A program made the position numbers and the translations under genes. The notes under the pieces were generated by a model. The model searched no databases and had not been told where the DNA came from. It saw nothing but the letters and a program-made list of their open reading frames with translations. This document shows, one piece after another, positions 23,663-33,118 of a stretch of 64,000 bases of DNA (positions are counted from its first letter, which is position 1; each line of letters begins with the position of its first letter). The DNA is from Zygaena filipendulae (taxonomy: Eukaryota; Arthropoda; Insecta; Lepidoptera; Zygaenidae), in assembly GCA_907165275.2 (NCBI GenBank), contig OU015654.1, positions 1,567,501 to 1,631,500 on the forward strand, written 5' to 3'.

Positions 23663-24028
23663 ACTTTCATATGCATTCAGTGAAAAGCTGTTAATTTGGA
23701 ATTACAAACAGACACTTCAATTTTATTTATATGTACAGATAGATGTATAGATAAGATAAGCTTCATTCAACAAAAGCAAACACATAGATACACCACGCAA
23801 AAAACACTTTACAATATAAAGGTAAATAAAAGTATGTGGTGCAGTGCTTTGCTGAAAGAGACTCCACTCAGAATATGCTGCGACCGTAGTAGCCACAACG
23901 CTGATTTTCAGTGGAGCCCCGGCGTTCCGCCTGCGAAATTGTCGGTAGGTAACTATCAAAAGTCAAAACTTTATAAAAATTCGTTAATTTGAAAATATGA
24001 TAACTTTAACATAGTGAATGAATATATT

Positions 24029-24409
24029 ATAGATGATCAAACGAACTTCTGGAAGTGAAGTTCGATCACTATTATGTGAGTCGCTTCATTCGAAGATATA
24101 ATAATTAACTAGGTAGTTTCTTTAACTTGCTAGGCAACGTCGCACGGTTTTTAGAGGAAAAAATAATGTTTTTTGATTTAAAAGTACTTCTATTGACTTT
24201 GGTAGTGTTTACTCCCTACCTGGCGCTACCCGCCATATTAAGCCCTCATTCCTTTAGAGTAGGAAGCAAAACTTATTACGGGGTTTTTCGGAATCTCTAG
24301 TTCCGAACCGAAATCCAGGGCGGGAGGGTCCTAATTATATCTTCGAATGAAGCGACTCACATAATAGTGATCGAACTTCACTTCCAGAAGTTCGTTTGAT
24401 CATCTATTA
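24029..24409. repeat. Long imperfect palindrome at the DIRS right end
   Basis: The outer end (24029-24102) and its complement in the internal region (24335-24407) are nearly identical 74-bp inverted arms around a 232-bp loop that includes the right ITR. It is a consequence of DIRS structure, not a separate insertion. Confidence 0.85.
24081..24254. repeat. DIRS inverted terminal repeat, 3' copy in element orientation
   Basis: Inverted copy of 28507-28681, identical by eye over long stretches from the GGTAGTTTCTTTAACTTGC core to CCCTCATTCCTTT. The outermost part differs by a small rearrangement (TTCGAAGA here, TTCTTCGA in the partner). Inverted rather than direct terminal repeats are the mark of DIRS-type elements. 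Confidence 0.9.
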
Positions 24410-24452
24410 TATTTCATCGCTTCATTCTTCGATATAATAATTAACTAGGTAG
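24335..24452. other. DIRS internal complementary region (circle-junction template)
   Basis: Bases 24335-24407 are the reverse complement of the right outer end 24029-24102. Bases 24406-24452 are the reverse complement of the left outer end up to about 28692. The two halves abut with an overlapping ATTAT, as if the two outer ends had been joined head to tail. In the DIRS-1 model this region templates completion of the termini and circle formation. Confidence 0.88.
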
Positions 24453-24608
24453 AGTTTTAGAGCAATAATAAGTTTTTGCTTCTAGCTTTTTTAATTAAAC
24501 CTCGTTTCATTTAAAGACAATCTTGTATTAAGTGAAACCAAACTTAAAAAAATCTTCTTACAATAATTTACAATAATCTTAAATGTAATCATTGATAGGT
24601 AATAATCG
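24453..24608. other. DIRS 3' untranslated segment
   Basis: AT-rich stretch between the recombinase stop and the internal complementary region. I see no reading frame or clear polyadenylation signal in it on the minus strand. Confidence 0.5.
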
Positions 24609-25640
24609 TTAATCTAACGCATTATTACGTCCTAAGCAAACGGCTCTTGCGAATGCATTTTCGTTTCCGGTGTATAGCGGCCTATCGTAAAATTTGGAAA
24701 ACGTTTGTGATGTCGGAGTCCATCCCGCAGCCTTGCGGATGAGTTCTACCGACACACCGGCGGTGCGCGCGGCCGACGTGGACGCATGCCGCGTGCTGTG
24801 CGCGCCGAACACGGACACGTCCACGCCCGCCTCGCCCAGCACCTGGCGTATCCATCGACTTACAGTCTGGCTTGTGGCCGCTCTGTGGGGAGCTTTGTAC
24901 GTTAACAAAAGCGAGCCCTGATCCCCAGTTCTCTTATTTTGAGTTAACAAAATATAGTCTTTGAGAACTTGGGCAGGGCAAATACTTGGATTATCTTTAA
25001 AATATGGTAAATTTAATATAGGCTGTTCACGACCAGGTGCAGATGTTTTAATCACGTCGGGAATTACAATTTTGATGTGACTTTCTGATATATCTATGTT
25101 TTCTATTTTAATCAGTGAAAGAGTTTGTACCCGGTGTGCAGTACAGAGTGCAAGTAATATTACAAGTTTCTTCGTGAGTTTTTCAAGATTAAGTTCTGTG
25201 TTAGGGAACCATTTCGATATTAGATCGAGGACTATTTGGGGGTCCCAAGTACTGCTGTACTTTGGCACACTGGGTTTTGATCTAAATGCGCCTTTAAGTA
25301 ATCGTTTTATACAGTCATTAGAGCCGATTTCAGATGACAAAAGCGATAAAGCGGAGCGGTGACTGTTCAAGGTTCCATACGAACAGCCTCTATTAAATTC
25401 ACCAACAAGAAATTTAAGTAGGAACGTCGTTGACATATTTAAAGGGTCTGAACCGTTATTGATACAGAACTCCCACCAGAGTTTTAAGGAAACATTGTAC
25501 TGTTTTAATGTATTCTCCGATAGAGAAGCTAAAGTTAATGCCATCGCCTCGGGTGGGACACCGCGGCGGGCAAAGGCTGCGCTGATAGCACCGCGGCAGC
25601 CGGGGTAAGCTTGGAGTGCAGTCGATGAGATTTTCTGCAA
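24609..25640 (-). CDS. DIRS tyrosine recombinase
   Basis: The open frame of 343 codons encodes a phage-integrase-type tyrosine recombinase, which cuts and joins the circular cDNA of DIRS elements into the genome. Residues 34-120 form the helical N-terminal DNA-binding half. The catalytic half shows R170 (in AHRVQTL), a lysine near 199, the HSTR box with H281 and R284, W307 in AGW and the nucleophile Y318 in FYDR, all in the usual order and spacing. There is no ATG at the front: the frame opens after TAA with TTG, and the first internal Met is residue 33. A TTATTGCAG sequence ends just before 25634 and resembles a splice acceptor, so the protein may be made from a spliced transcript. The frame is uninterrupted although the neighbouring polymerase is broken, which suggests recent insertion or selection. 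Confidence 0.9.
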   Translation of the reverse strand: MQKISSTALQAYPGCRGAISAAFARRGVPPEAMALTLASLSENTLKQYNVSLKLWWEFCINNGSDPLNMSTTFLLKFLVGEFNRGCSYGTLNSHRSALSLLSSEIGSNDCIKRLLKGAFRSKPSVPKYSSTWDPQIVLDLISKWFPNTELNLEKLTKKLVILLALCTAHRVQTLSLIKIENIDISESHIKIVIPDVIKTSAPGREQPILNLPYFKDNPSICPAQVLKDYILLTQNKRTGDQGSLLLTYKAPHRAATSQTVSRWIRQVLGEAGVDVSVFGAHSTRHASTSAARTAGVSVELIRKAAGWTPTSQTFSKFYDRPLYTGNENAFARAVCLGRNNALD

Positions 25641-25663
25641 TAAGATAGTAGTAATAATTTACT

Positions 25664-26640
25664 TTAATTTAAAATATGATATCTGTGACCAATAGGCCTT
25701 GCAGCAAAGGGAACCATGGCAGGGAAGGTCACAACGTAAAGACAAGTAGGTATGCCGTTCGCCTCATCGTCAACAATTTTGTATATATATTTTAATATTA
25801 AACAGAGAAGTGGGGATGCGTAGAAGAATTTAGAACTCCAATTGATGAGTAAACACATCCACGGCAAAGACATCTGGGTCTAGGAACCAAGAGACAAGTT
25901 GGTATATCAGATTGGGCATTGGCGCGGGATGCGAAAAGGTCTATTTTGAGTTGTTCGAAACTCTTGACGATGGTTTGAAAGGCATTGTTTGATAACTCTC
26001 ACTCAGTATCGGGATTATCTAGTCATGCTAGACTTTTTGTCAGCCCGGTTGTCTTTCGTATTTACGTAAGAAGCAATCAAGATAATATTACGCGTTTCGC
26101 ACCATTGCCAAATCTGTTAGCAGTAGTTTTTTAGTCCCAAAAATACTGTGTCGTTCCAGTAACTGCATATATAACCAAAGAGACCTGGTGGCAGGGTTGG
26201 CAGAAATAAGAACACCAATCAGTTGAGGGTACTCCCGAATGGAACATCGATATAAGTTGATGAATTTTATTTACCAAATGGAATAATTTTGGAAGATCTA
26301 CGTTCTCGTACGTACGTGTCACGTTTCTCTGAAGTTAAACATAAAGTTAAATTTCGTGAATCAAAATTGAATCGTAAGAATTTACAATGTATAATGGTTC
26401 TAACATTGTCGTAATTAACGACTAAACTTAAAAATTCTAATAGGTATAGTTGCATTAACATTATTGATGCAATCTTCGTAATTGCTTTAGGTGCAATAGA
26501 CAAGCCGTATGGCATAGCAGTAAATTCGTAAGTTTCAATTTCGATTGAGCCGTAAAGTGCAAATTGAAATTGAATGTACTTTCGATCTACCTCTCAGGTA
26601 AGTAAATACGCCTCTTTCAGATCTATGGTTGTCATGAAAC
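25664..26640 (-). pseudogene. DIRS reverse transcriptase / RNase H region, decayed
   Basis: Pieces of the DIRS polymerase can be read in changing frames. TIDLKEAY (motif A aspartate) and EFTAMPYGLSIAPKAITKI (motif B) lie at about 26460-26640, with a stop between them. LVVNYDN, CKFLRFNFDS and LTLCLTSEKR at 26300-26450 are the part that normally follows the catalytic YxDD, but YxDD and its surroundings are missing, so there is a deletion just after TKI. QLIGVLISANPATRSLW at about 26150-26260 is the connection to RNase H, most of which is deleted. WQWCETRNIILIASYVNTKD at 26040-26110, then IDLFASRANAQ, FLDPDVFAVDVF and FYASPLLCLI are post-RNase H DIRS motifs. Several stops and frame changes make an active polymerase impossible from this copy. 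Confidence 0.85.
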
Positions 26641-26694
26641 CATTGGGATTAAAAAGATTTTAAAAATGTGTAAGACGGCTAGCGTGTACCTGTG

Positions 26695-28476
26695 CTAATG
26701 TTGATGTGCTGGTGCACGTGGTTTGTGGTGCGCTGGCGGCGCTCGAGTCGTCGGAGCGGCGGTGGCGTTGATGTACGGACGCCGCGTCGCCGGAGGATTC
26801 GTCCTCCGATTTCCTCCCCGCCCCCCCCTGTTCGACGAGTAACGAGGAGGGCCGGACCAGTTTTCCTGTGATGTGTAAGCCCGAATGCTCGTCGTGCTCG
26901 GGGTGTTAGGCTTTGTTGAGTTAAAGGTTTTCTTTATTTGATTACCTTGTTTTTCAATAGCCTTACTAGCCTTAATCTTTTCAGGTAAAGCATTACTGAA
27001 TAGATATTCATCCCGTTCAGCATCTTCAATGACCTGGAGAAAGTTTTTATCCAGGCTTGGTGTAATTAGCTTAGTTCTGTCTTTGGTAAAGAAGTGGTGT
27101 AAATCGCACAGAATACGACACCCATCGCTCAAATATCTGAGTGCTTCAGTCTTGTTGTCACTTTTTAATAATATATCCATTGCCCGATTAATAGCCGAAA
27201 TTCTTTGGCCCAGTTGTTGTTGCACGTTGACATATTTTTTATCACGTCCGCGAACTACTTCCGACACGGCGGCTAAAATTTCTGCGTTCAATTTTGGCGC
27301 TTGTAGCAATTTACAATTGCTGGGTATTAAATATTCTTTGAGGAGTTTCTCCCTATTTTCTTTCGTCATTCCTCTTTTTAGGAGAGGCAGCCATATGTTG
27401 GCTAAGCTGTCGTGAACACTTTGTCCAAATTCAGGCGTGTCGGAGGTAGATTCTCCTAGAGCAGCAAGAAGCGAAGGGTCTAAAGACGACTCCACATCAG
27501 CAGCTTGCGCAGGTTGGTCAAGAGCTGGAGCCACCAACTCGGGTGTCGCCTCCGAGATCGGATCGGGATTATCATCTGCTTGTGTTTCTACCACGGGATC
27601 GTGTAAAATTTCGTGTGCTGGTAATTGATCTATGTCAATCAGCGGCGGAGTTATAACTTCGTTTTGTAAGTGACTGTCATCTAAAACCAAAATAACATCT
27701 TTGTTAGGATCGCATCGTAACTACTGGTAAAAAATAAAAATTTCAGATCAACTCGCAGTTGATTTCTTTATCGAAATTAACTCGTAGTTAATTTCGATTT
27801 TAATGATGCAATGGTATTACTTATCATTTATGTAAATTAGTTTTGATTGAAAAACAACTCGCAGTTGATTTCAATCTCACAACAATGAACTCGCAGTTAA
27901 TTATTGTGTAATTGTAACATGTCGGTACTCTGAACAAATGTTTTTCAATTTGAAATCAACTCGCAGTTGACTTTAATCTTACAATTAACTCGCAGTTAAT
28001 TGCTGTGTAATCGTAACATGTAGGTACTCTGAACAAAATATGTTATTCAATTTGAAATCAACTCGCAGTTGACTTCATAATCGTTGTTAACTCGCAGTTA
28101 ACTCCGACAAAGAGTTTTCCCTTTTTTTTTTTTTTTTTTTTTGTAGGGTAGATTCATATTTTATAAAAATATACCATTGATATAAAATACCTAACTGATT
28201 GATAAAAAATAACTTTGCTTTCTTTGTGAAAGTAAGTTAATAATTATGTAGAAGGTATTTGAAATTAAGTATTTAATTTTATACAGCGGCAATTAACTAG
28301 TTACAATAAACTTTTTGTATCTTACCTTGATCGACGTCTGATTGCTCAGATGATATGAGTCTGTGACGACGGCGTTTATTTTTAACTTCTGCTCTAAGAT
28401 CTGTTTTTTCCAGATCTTGAAGTTTTCTTTTATAACGTTCAATTTTTTCTTGTTTAGTTCGCTTTGGTTTCGGCAT
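26695..28476 (-). CDS. DIRS Gag-like protein, two predicted exons
   Basis: Exon 2 (27680-26695) is open for the whole Gag but has no usable ATG. Exon 1 (28476-28326) starts at ATG with MPKPKRTKQEKIERYKRK and a KNKRRRHRL stretch, then SSEQSDVDQ. A donor CAAG|GTAAG at 28326/28325 and an acceptor GGTTTTAG|ATGAC at 27681/27680 join in matching phase (G plus AT gives Asp) to yield about 378 residues. The protein has a basic coiled N-terminus, an acidic proline-rich section (exon 2 codons about 5-90), a conserved helical core around LANIWLPLLKRGMTKENREK and a tail with RGGRGGNRR plus proline/threonine, likely RNA-binding. DIRS Gag proteins characteristically have arginine-rich ends. Its stop at 26695 is followed at once by polymerase remnants. 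The splice is predicted from sequence only. Confidence 0.75.
27681..28325 (-). other. Predicted 645-bp intron in the DIRS 5' region
   Basis: Bounded by GTAAG (donor side) and TTTTAG (acceptor side) on the minus strand; removing it fuses the basic exon 1 with Gag in frame. It contains the 102-bp hairpin array and a long T run on the plus strand (about 28123-28142). Without splicing Gag would lack an initiator and the exon 1 frame would stop about 10 codons past the donor. Confidence 0.6.
27745..28105. repeat. 102-bp tandem array of paired AACTCGCAGTT mini-hairpins
   Basis: AACTCGCAGTT starts at 27750, 27779 (CGT variant), 27856, 27888, 27958, 27987, 28060 and 28089. Copies come in pairs 29-32 bp apart, and pairs repeat every 102-106 bp. 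The first of each pair has arms TCAACT/AGTTGA, the second TTAACT/AGTTAA (the second pair is slightly degenerate), each with a 3-nt CGC loop. Sequence between pairs (GTAACATG..GGTACTCTGAACAAA) is also conserved. The array lies within the DIRS intron. Confidence 0.9.
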
Positions 28477-28506
28477 TGCAGAGGTGTGCTCGTTGCCACG
28501 CACGAA

Positions 28507-28681
28507 AAAGGAATGAGGGCTTAATATGGCGGGTAGCGCCAGGTAGGGAGTAAACACTACCAAAGTCAATAGAAGTACTTTTAAATCAAAAAACATTATT
28601 TTTTCCTCTAAAAACCGTGCGACGTTGCCTAGCAAGTTAAAGAAACTACCTAGTTAATTATTATATCGAAGAATGAAGCGA
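28507..28681. repeat. DIRS inverted terminal repeat, 5' copy in element orientation
   Basis: Reverse complement of 24081-24254. Transcription of the element probably starts in or beside this repeat because the Gag first exon begins 31 bp inside it. A hydrophobic open frame crosses the repeat in phase with the Gag first exon, but I regard it as incidental. Confidence 0.9.
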
Positions 28682-28954
28682 TGAAATATAATGTAAATTA
28701 TAATGTGCTCAAAACGCGAAAATCTAAAAACTTGAATGAATGTATATGTATATAATATTATATGATATCTATGCCTGCATTTAAACTCAAACATACCCAA
28801 CTGAAAATTATACCTAAATATCTTTAGGCACTACTACGTTATTGTATCCCAATGCTAATTTCAATTTCACCTATTTTTCCACTTCTATATGGAAATACTG
28901 AAACTATATATTATATCAAGGACAGGCAAAAAGCTTTTATACTGCCTCACATTT

Positions 28955-29075
28955 CCACTTTGTGTCTTACAGACAAGTATCACTGCCTGCGATGCGTCAA
29001 GTATAATTTATCAGGCGAGCGCACAACGCGGCTGCAGACACTCGATAAAGTAGAATCTAGAGCTATCCAGGTGTA
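28955..29075 (+). pseudogene. LINE reverse transcriptase C-terminal fragment
   Basis: A frame reading RTTRLQTLDKVESRAIQV resembles the conserved L..LDKVQ.RAIR segment near the C-terminus of Jockey-clade LINE polymerases. It is short, ends at TAA and sits just outside the DIRS 5' end. Confidence 0.45.
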
Positions 29076-29223
29076 ACCCACTGTCAAGAAAAATCTAAAA
29101 ACCACACGGCATATACTTAGATACTTGACAGAAATCGGTATAAAATTTAAACGTATCCTATATACCTACATAAAAGAACGCATAAAACCCAAGTGTGTAA
29201 AAAACTAACACAACTAATGTTCT

Positions 29224-29431
29224 TACGGCTGCACTCAGAGTAGTTTTAATGATTCCTTAATTTTAAAAACAAAACTGCCACAATCAGAGACGTTCTTTAA
29301 ATTAATGTTAATTGGCATTAAACTAATTTAACTTAAACTTAGATGCATGCCAATTAACATTAATTTATTTAACGTCTCTGATTGCGGCGATATTGTTAAT
29401 TTTAAAATCTTCTCTTAAAATCATTAAACTC
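29224..29431. mobile_element. CACTCAGAGTCG foldback MITE, copy 1
   Basis: Starts TTACGGCTGCACTCAGAGTA; inner inverted pairs TTAATGTTAATTGGCATT and AACGTCTCTGATTGCGGC. Related to copies at 30657 and 48476; the right terminus is degenerate. Confidence 0.7.
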
Positions 29432-29448
29432 GTAGGTACGTAACAAAT

Positions 29449-30131
29449 GAAGGGTCCACTGCAAAAATGATGAATGTCCTTTGTCTTTTGTTTTAAGATA
29501 ATTGGGTTTTAAATTTATAAATGGTGTGAAAAAATGCCATTCGGTCACTTGACTATGTAGTTAGAAATGTTGTTTACAAAATATGTTTTTAATATTTTGG
29601 CTACACGGCAACGCTCAACGTGACAGGTGTTCATATTTTTTTATCTTCAAGAATTATAGTATATTTCATTATAAGTGCGGAAACCCTGTCATTGCAAAGA
29701 GTTCCGACAAATGTCTACCCGAGCCGAGGCGCAGCCGAAGGTGAGGGTTGACAGTCGGAACTAGTTGCAATGACGGTTCCGCACGTGTACTGAACAACTA
29801 TTTTTAATACAGTTGCGAAAAAAATGAAGAAATTTAATAAAATATCAAAAACACAACAAACTCAACTAAGTTCCAACTGTGATCAAGAGATGGCGCTAGT
29901 CGTATTAGTAATGCGAAACCTACTTTTCGCAATGCAAAAAAGTGTGTCAAAGTCGTGTCGCCATTTGACAGTTGGCAAAGAGAACGCACGAGTTCGGGAA
30001 AGGTAAACAAAAAGCTCGAGTATGTAATAGCCCACATCCCGAACGCTAAACGTCCCTGCAATACGCCACTTTTTGAGCAACTGTATTAAAAAATGTTTTT
30101 CGACATTCATCATTATTGCAGTGGACCCTTC
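29449..30131. mobile_element. 683-bp TIR element with AAAT duplication
   Basis: Ends GAAGGGTCCACTGCAAAAAT and its inverted partner at 30102-30131 form TIRs of about 30 bp, flanked by AAAT at 29445-29448 and 30132-30135. A subterminal hairpin sits inside (GTGCGGAA..GAGTTCCGAC at 29676-29708 against 29755-29784). No transposase frame. Confidence 0.75.
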
Positions 30132-30569
30132 AAATACTAAAACGTATAGGTATATAAGAGCAGACAAACCATACCGCTTAGGTATTTAGATACCTACTTA
30201 GGTACGTACTTTTCAAAACCAACTATCAGTTACCTTACCAATACACCAACGGTATTAAATAAAACCTATATCCAATGTAAAAACCGAAAAAAGTGACTAA
30301 AATAAAACTACTAAAAAATGTTTTAAAAACAAACTTTCGTTTCATGAAAACCACTGAATTGTCATTAGTACCAACGCTGCGCTGTTGGAAATATTTTCAG
30401 CTCCAGTTATCAGGAAGTTATTGCAAAATTTTATTAAAATTTTTAACTGGAATATTGCAAGTTAAACAAATGTTTTTAATACATAGTAATAACATACACA
30501 CACACACAACGCTATACCCACATGTACTCATTCAGACATGGATAAAAATTACCTACGTGTTGTATAATT

Positions 30570-31048
30570 GGACAGAGATAAGCAATAACATGTTAACCCA
30601 CAAAACGAAGTTATTGGTTCAGAACGATTTATTGAGAGTTAAAAAATGTTTGTTAATTATCGGCCGCACTCAGAGTCGACTTTAATGCTTACTTAGTTAA
30701 GTATAGGTTTTTAAAACGAAACTGCCGCAACCAGACAAATTTAATAAATTTATGTTAATTGGCAATTAACTAATTAGGTTACATCTCATTAAATGCCAAT
30801 TAACATTAATTTACTGAACGTCTCTGATTGCGGCAGTTTTGTTTTAAAAATCTATACTTAACTAAGTAATCATTAAAGTCGACTCTGAGTGCGGCCGTAA
30901 GTGTTTAATTTATTACATTGTTTAAATAATATGTAACTAAATATTGAACATAAAAAATGTTGACACAAAATGGCGCTCTAATTTTAAAACTTTAATTTAC
31001 TCAAAATTTCTCCAGTGTGGGTTAACACACTATTGCTTATCTATGTCC
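30570..31048. mobile_element. GGACATAGATAAGC MITE, copy 1, interrupted
   Basis: TIRs GGACAGAGATAAGCAATAAC and its inverse (TATTGCTTATCTATGTCC) are flanked by AATT at 30566-30569 and 31049-31052. The element is split by another MITE at 30657-30900. Confidence 0.85.
30657..30900. mobile_element. CACTCAGAGTCG foldback MITE, copy 2, nested
   Basis: CGGCCGCACTCAGAGTCGAC and its inverse at the right end begin arms over 60 bp long, with a second inner inverted pair TTAATTGGCA..TGCCAATTAA. It lies inside the GGAC MITE, so it inserted later. Confidence 0.85.
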
Positions 31049-31052
31049 AATT

Positions 31053-31654
31053 ACCATTTTATAATAGTTAATTATCATCAATATTGAGGTCAGGAATCGT
31101 AGCCTGACAGTTTTACTTGGTTTTTTTTTTAATGAGTTTTCATAAACTCTTACTATACTTGTTACCAGTTTGGTTACACGCAGGAGAAACAGTTAGAGAT
31201 CTCTAAATAAAACAATAAACATTTCGCTGGCCAAAACGTCTATTTGTCTATTTGCGATACTACCCAAGAAACTCCCAGCGTTTTTTTCCGCTTCAGTAGT
31301 TCTGATCGTGCCACAAAACAGAAAATATATTTTCAAAAACCGTTCTTAAATCTATGAGCGATAAGATTAACGTTTATTTCTACCGAAAGTAAAAGGAATT
31401 GGTGGTTGTGGCCACAAGACGCGCGTGGCTGTGACGTGTGACGTCACCCGCGATCTCCTTTGTTTGTCTATAATGCATCCCGATAGCAGCGGCAGGGGAG
31501 GAATACTTTCAGGTGGTTGCTGTAATAAGACAGTCGGTTAGCCGGTAAAAATCCGTACTGGTAACGTCTAAATTAAAACAATAAGTAGCAAGTTAAGAAA
31601 TGGTGCAGAACTTCAGAAACAAGTTATCGTTGCTGCTACAGCAATACACCGGAT
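31053..31654. other. No supported gene
   Basis: A GC-richer patch at 31380-31500 holds a CRE-like TGACGTCA (31439-31446); otherwise AT-rich. Confidence 0.4.
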
Positions 31655-31756
31655 TAGCACAATAGGTCACCATGCCTACCCACTGACTAAAAGGTTCCGG
31701 CTTAGATTCCTATCTAAGGAGACCTATCTGTTGTTAAGTGTTATTATTATTATTAA
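31655..31756 (+). mobile_element. SINE head fragment, second family
   Basis: GATTAGCACAATAGGTCACC and the GGTTCCGGCTTAGATTCC B-box region, then a short body and (TTA)n. Confidence 0.55.
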
Positions 31757-32835
31757 TTTCAAATTCTAATCAAAGAAGTATTTTAAAACTTCTGTTGTGC
31801 CACATATGTGATTACACGTACGTTTTCTTTATGTCAGCACCCTTCAACTAGATCCGTGAGCGAACAAATAAAAAGAGAAATACCAATTTGTTTACGTTCG
31901 GATTATCCGCTACGGTTCACGATTGAGGCGAACAGTACCGAGTCAGATGCATTGTGTTACAAGGAGAAAGGTATAAAATAGTAAATTTGTAATATATTTA
32001 CTGTAGAGTCTCACTTAAAAATCATTTATAACAATCAAACAGAAGGCACAAATGAATCGCTATCAAATTGAAATTAATTGGGAGAGATTAACGTCTCATC
32101 AGTTTCTAATTATTGCTTCTTTGGCTCGATTTAACGTTTTTATTACGTTTTTCCTCTCTCCCGCTGTTTCGCCGTACTCGTACCCTTTCCAAAGGCCTTC
32201 TGTTCTAATTGCTTTAGCTAAAAAATAAATGGAATATCCTCCTGTTATTCGCGTCTGGTTCTAGTGTTAGCTGCGAGCGTGGAGAACGCTACAAGCGTTT
32301 GTTTGGTTATACTTTCTGATCCGATGGTTAACTGACGGAGGATGTCAATGTTCTTTTAAGACAAATTCTTCTCTCGGATTACTTTTTCAATGTAACCTCG
32401 TTAAATTAGAAATTGTTTACATAATATTGTGGTGTAGGCATAACTCAAATGTTTTTTATTTTCAATTTTATTGTTACATACATGTCTATAGCTTTAAGTA
32501 ATTCTTAGTAACATCGTTGAATCTCTTATTACTTGATTAATACTGTTATGTATGAAGAAAAAAATTGAGGTAGGTATACACAAAAACATCGGCATCGCCG
32601 GCAATGGAACCTGACCCAGTCGTCTGAAGATAATGACGCGATGGTCTCTCAGCCCTAACGATCCTTTATATTATTTAGGACAAACCCTTCTCTTGCTTAT
32701 TTAATTAGTGGACACGCCTTTTTTAATTTGCAATTTTAATTAATGTCCTTTAATGTAACATAATTTATTTTTTTCATTACTCATACTCGGAAAGTAGGTC
32801 TGAAGTTGCCTGAGAAGCGGGTTGAATGTAACTCT
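31757..32835. other. No supported gene
   Basis: AT-rich to mixed composition; no repeats or coding frames recognised. Confidence 0.4.
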
Positions 32836-33118
32836 TTTCAGCCCTAGGGAGAATCGCTTTCAACTGACAGCTGGATACTGCAGAAACTCAAGTTTTTTTT
32901 TATGTCATAGGGGGCATACTTACTGGCCAGTAGCACACCTAATGGTTGATTTATGTAAAATAAAATTCACTCATTTTTTTCTTTAGCTAATTCCTATTTT
33001 TATTTTGACTTTCCTTGCATTCGTAATGAAAAGCACAGTGTTACCCTCGGGAGAAAGACTTATTTAGTCCCTCCCTAAGATCGTTACTTTCACCCCTAGG
33101 ATAACAATGTACTATTGT
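32836..33118 (+). repeat. GCCCTAGGGAGAATCGC repeat, copy 1
   Basis: Contains CTAGGGAGAATCGCTTTCAA, GGGGGCATACTTACTGGCC, CTTTCCTTGCATTCGTAATG and CACCCCTAGGATAACAATG. Nearly identical inverted copy at 46497-46840 and partial direct copy at 47144-47333. Confidence 0.8.

Larger units (their letters stand above)
24029..28690 (-). mobile_element. DIRS-like tyrosine-recombinase retrotransposon, nearly complete, RT-defective
   Basis: Read on the minus strand this is a DIRS-order element: left ITR (28681 to 28507), Gag, RT/RNase H remnant, tyrosine recombinase, internal complementary region (24452 to 24335), right ITR (24254 to 24081) and a right outer end reaching about 24029. DIRS elements copy by reverse transcription, form a circle using the ITRs and the internal complementary region, and integrate with the recombinase instead of a DDE integrase, usually without target duplication; none is visible here. 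The internal region is complementary to the right outer end (24029-24102) and to the left outer end (about 28648-28692), which fixes both termini. At about 4.66 kb it is short because the polymerase region carries deletions. Gag and recombinase frames are open. Family assignment is strong; the exact end bases are good to within a few nucleotides. Confidence 0.9.

Noticed and set aside
27029..27628. Plus-strand open frames of 128 and 63 codons
   Set aside because: Shadows of the Gag frame on the other strand.
27750..28099. CRISPR-like array
   Set aside because: Short palindromes at regular spacing, but the spacers are themselves repeated, and the context is a eukaryotic retrotransposon.
28297..28635. 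112-codon frame with a hydrophobic N-terminus crossing the DIRS ITR
   Set aside because: Only its second half (from MPKPKR) is taken as Gag exon 1; the hydrophobic part is repeat sequence and also occurs at the other ITR.
30293..30685. 130-codon open frame on the plus strand
   Set aside because: Its second half is the left end of the GGAC MITE and the inserted MITE; composition is that of AT-rich non-coding DNA.
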